A stretch of DNA of 64,000 nucleotides from an uncultured Neomegalonema sp. Lineage in GTDB: Bacteria; Pseudomonadota; Alphaproteobacteria; Rhodobacterales; Rhodobacteraceae. The number at the start of each line of letters is the position of its first letter. Position 1 is the stretch's first letter. The position numbers and the translations under genes were made by a program. The DNA lies in NCBI GenBank assembly GCA_937911325.1, contig CALDSD010000053.1, forward strand, positions 1 to 64,000, in the 5' to 3' direction. Shown piece after piece: positions 62,578-64,000 of the stretch. Below the pieces are notes generated by a model. That model was not told where the DNA came from. It was given only the letters and a program-made list of their open reading frames with translations, and did not search any database.

Positions 62578-63489
62578 TCAGCTTCGACGCACCAGCCGGA
62601 TCACATTCCCGGTGACTTCTCGCTCGCGGTTCGTGAGCGGGGCTCCGAGCAGATCGGGCAGCAACGCCTCCTCGAAGTCGGCCGCTTCGTCCAGCTGCGG
62701 TTTTGTAAGGCCCACCGCATCTGAGAAGTCGACCCGGTTCAAAGCGGCGCCGGTGAATTTGGCGTCGTGCAGATCGCAACCGTAAAAGCTCGCATCGGTG
62801 AGGTCAGACCCGCTGAAGTCGACGCCAACCAGGGCCTGGTTCCGGAATTTCGCGCCAGATAGCGAGACCTGACGCAAGGAAGCGCCTGAAAGCTCAACGC
62901 TTTCAAAACTGCGCGCATTGAGCTTTGACCCGTCCAGCACGGCGTCTCTCAACACCGCGTCGCGGAGGCTCGTATCCCTCAGATCGGCGTTTCTGAGCAT
63001 TGCGCCATCGAGCTTTGCGCGGTCAAACTTCGCGCCGCGCAGCTTCGCGCGCTCCAAGATCGCTTCGGCGAGATCCGCATCTCGAAAGTCCGCCCGGTCT
63101 AGCTTGGCGGAGGACATCCCCGCCCGCGTCAGGTTGGCGCCGCGAAAATCAGCGCCAACCGCGGAAACCTTCCAAAGCGTCGCGCCATCCAGGCGCGTCT
63201 CTCGAAACGAGGCGCTCGCGGCCTTTGCCCGGCCGAGGTTCGCCATGATCAAACTCGCCGCGTCGAAAGCCGCCTCCGACAGGTCGGCTTCTCTCAGGTC
63301 GGCGTCTCTGAGATCCGCCCCGATAAAGGCGCAGCGAGATAGCCGCGCCTTGCGAAGCATCGCTTGCGCAAACGCGCCGCCTGAAAAGTCCTCAGAGGAG
63401 AGGTCCGCGTCTTCGTCAATCGTCTGCGAGAACCGAGCCCAGACATCAAGACCTTGTCGAAAAGCGTCAACATGCTCGAGATTGGCCAA
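62578..63489 (-). CDS. Pentapeptide-repeat protein
   Basis: This 303-aa protein has nearly 40 A(D/N)LXX-type repeats from about residue 25 to 265 (ADLRDADLREADLSEAAF, AKLRGAKFDRAKLDGAML and the like). They should form a right-handed quadrilateral beta helix. Some relatives shield DNA gyrase; most have unknown roles. It uses a TTG start at 63489. A non-repeat tail of about 35 residues follows. Confidence 0.9.
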   Translation of the reverse strand: MANLEHVDAFRQGLDVWARFSQTIDEDADLSSEDFSGGAFAQAMLRKARLSRCAFIGADLRDADLREADLSEAAFDAASLIMANLGRAKAASASFRETRLDGATLWKVSAVGADFRGANLTRAGMSSAKLDRADFRDADLAEAILERAKLRGAKFDRAKLDGAMLRNADLRDTSLRDAVLRDAVLDGSKLNARSFESVELSGASLRQVSLSGAKFRNQALVGVDFSGSDLTDASFYGCDLHDAKFTGAALNRVDFSDAVGLTKPQLDEAADFEEALLPDLLGAPLTNREREVTGNVIRLVRRS

Positions 63490-63544
63490 GGTCGTCTCGT
63501 TCGCTGATCAGGCGCAGTCCACTCCACGCGTCGCAAGCTTCCTA

Positions 63545-63976
63545 TCAGCTGCGGATAAACGTCTCCAGCGCCTCATTCTCTCTCTGAAGGGCTTCGATCC
63601 GAGCTTTGACCACATCGCCGATCGATATCACGCCCGACAAGGCGCCGCTTTCCAGAACCGGCATATGACGGAAACGTCCCTGGGTCATCTTATCGAGAAC
63701 GACAAATATGTTCTCCTTGGGCGTCGTCGCGACGACGTCGCTGGTCATGTACCGACTGACAGGATTTTGCAGGCATTCCGCATTGTCTTCCGCGAGCGCG
63801 CGGATCACGTCCCGCTCCGAAATCACGCCAACCAGTCGACCGTCGCGATCGGTCACCATCATGGCTCCAATCTTCTTCTCACGAAGTTTCGAAACCAAAG
63901 TCGAAACGGTCTCTTGCGCGCCGATGCTTTCTACCCCGTCTATCGGCTTCTGGCTAAGGACGTCGTTCACGTTCAT
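63545..63976 (-). CDS. CBS-pair domain protein
   Basis: This 143-aa protein has two CBS motifs (about residues 10-60 and 75-130): MMVTDRDGRLVGVISERDVIRAL and RHMPVLESGALSGVISIGDVVKARI. The pair usually binds adenosine nucleotides and regulates a partner. AAGGAGGAAAAC lies just before the ATG at 63976; a longer frame to 63997 ignores it. Confidence 0.93.
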   Translation of the reverse strand: MNVNDVLSQKPIDGVESIGAQETVSTLVSKLREKKIGAMMVTDRDGRLVGVISERDVIRALAEDNAECLQNPVSRYMTSDVVATTPKENIFVVLDKMTQGRFRHMPVLESGALSGVISIGDVVKARIEALQRENEALETFIRS

Positions 63977-64000
63977 GTTTTCCTCCTTTTTGCGCATCGT

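Overview
The window is a dense, roughly 60% G+C bacterial chromosome segment that reads as a free-living, probably marine alphaproteobacterium (Rhodobacterales / Caulobacterales / Parvularculales-like; the genus cannot be fixed from the sequence). The main evidence is the order dusB-ntrB-ntrC-ntrY-ntrX-trkA-hfq-hflX-mazG, a fused ispDF gene, and a complete RcGTA-type gene transfer agent cluster set among housekeeping genes. No rRNA, tRNA, CRISPR array, transposase or integrase was found. No gene-free stretch exceeds 300 bases; the longest are about 12069-12320, 18831-19080, 14485-14724 and 10457-10686.

Layout. 1-914: the 3' part of der (EngA), with an in-frame TGA at the G3 glycine. 943-10456 (minus strand): a run of dnaB, alr, mlaE, mlaF, a small membrane protein, a PqiA-like protein, radA, cvpA, purF and an SDR gene. 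10687-12068 (minus): rpsF-rpsR-rplI, ending in a clear terminator. 12321-17066 (plus): fabD, fabG, acpP, fabF and mltG, the fatty-acid synthesis core plus a septal/PG lytic transglycosylase. 17097-18830 (minus): a coiled-coil OmpA-domain envelope protein.

18975-36442 (plus): the GTA. In order it has a small-terminase-like HTH protein, TerL, portal, a small membrane protein, prohead protease, major capsid, a 134-aa extra gene, head-tail connector, head closure, tail terminator, major tail protein, two tail chaperones, a short tape measure, distal tail, hub, NlpC/P60 peptidase and a 1.3-kaa megatron. After these come a DUF2793 fiber/spike-like protein and two small genes. There are no integrase, repressor, replication or attachment-site features, so domesticated GTA is preferred over prophage. 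The most unusual element is a secreted-protein gene on the opposite strand (20935-21726) that splits terminase from portal.

36581-42076: cysE, then minus-strand eno-ftsB, fur, mazG, hflX and hfq. 42239-51150 (minus): trkA, ntrX, ntrY, ntrC, ntrB and dusB, a nitrogen/redox two-component regulon linked to K+ uptake and Hfq. 51333-53441 (plus): ispDF, pgpA and pncC. 53442-63976: a Coq10/RatA-like START protein, an unknown 244-aa protein, lipA, 3-hydroxybutyrate dehydrogenase, a MOSC-DUF924 fusion, an MFS transporter, queA, two cyclophilins, coaD, a pentapeptide-repeat protein and a CBS-pair protein.

The best candidates for something undescribed are the GTA's non-canonical parts (the opposite-strand secreted protein, the post-capsid gene with the GC hairpin before it, and the 3' fiber/small-protein module) and the MOSC-DUF924 fusion. 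Functions are assigned by recognising families from motifs; no database search was run.
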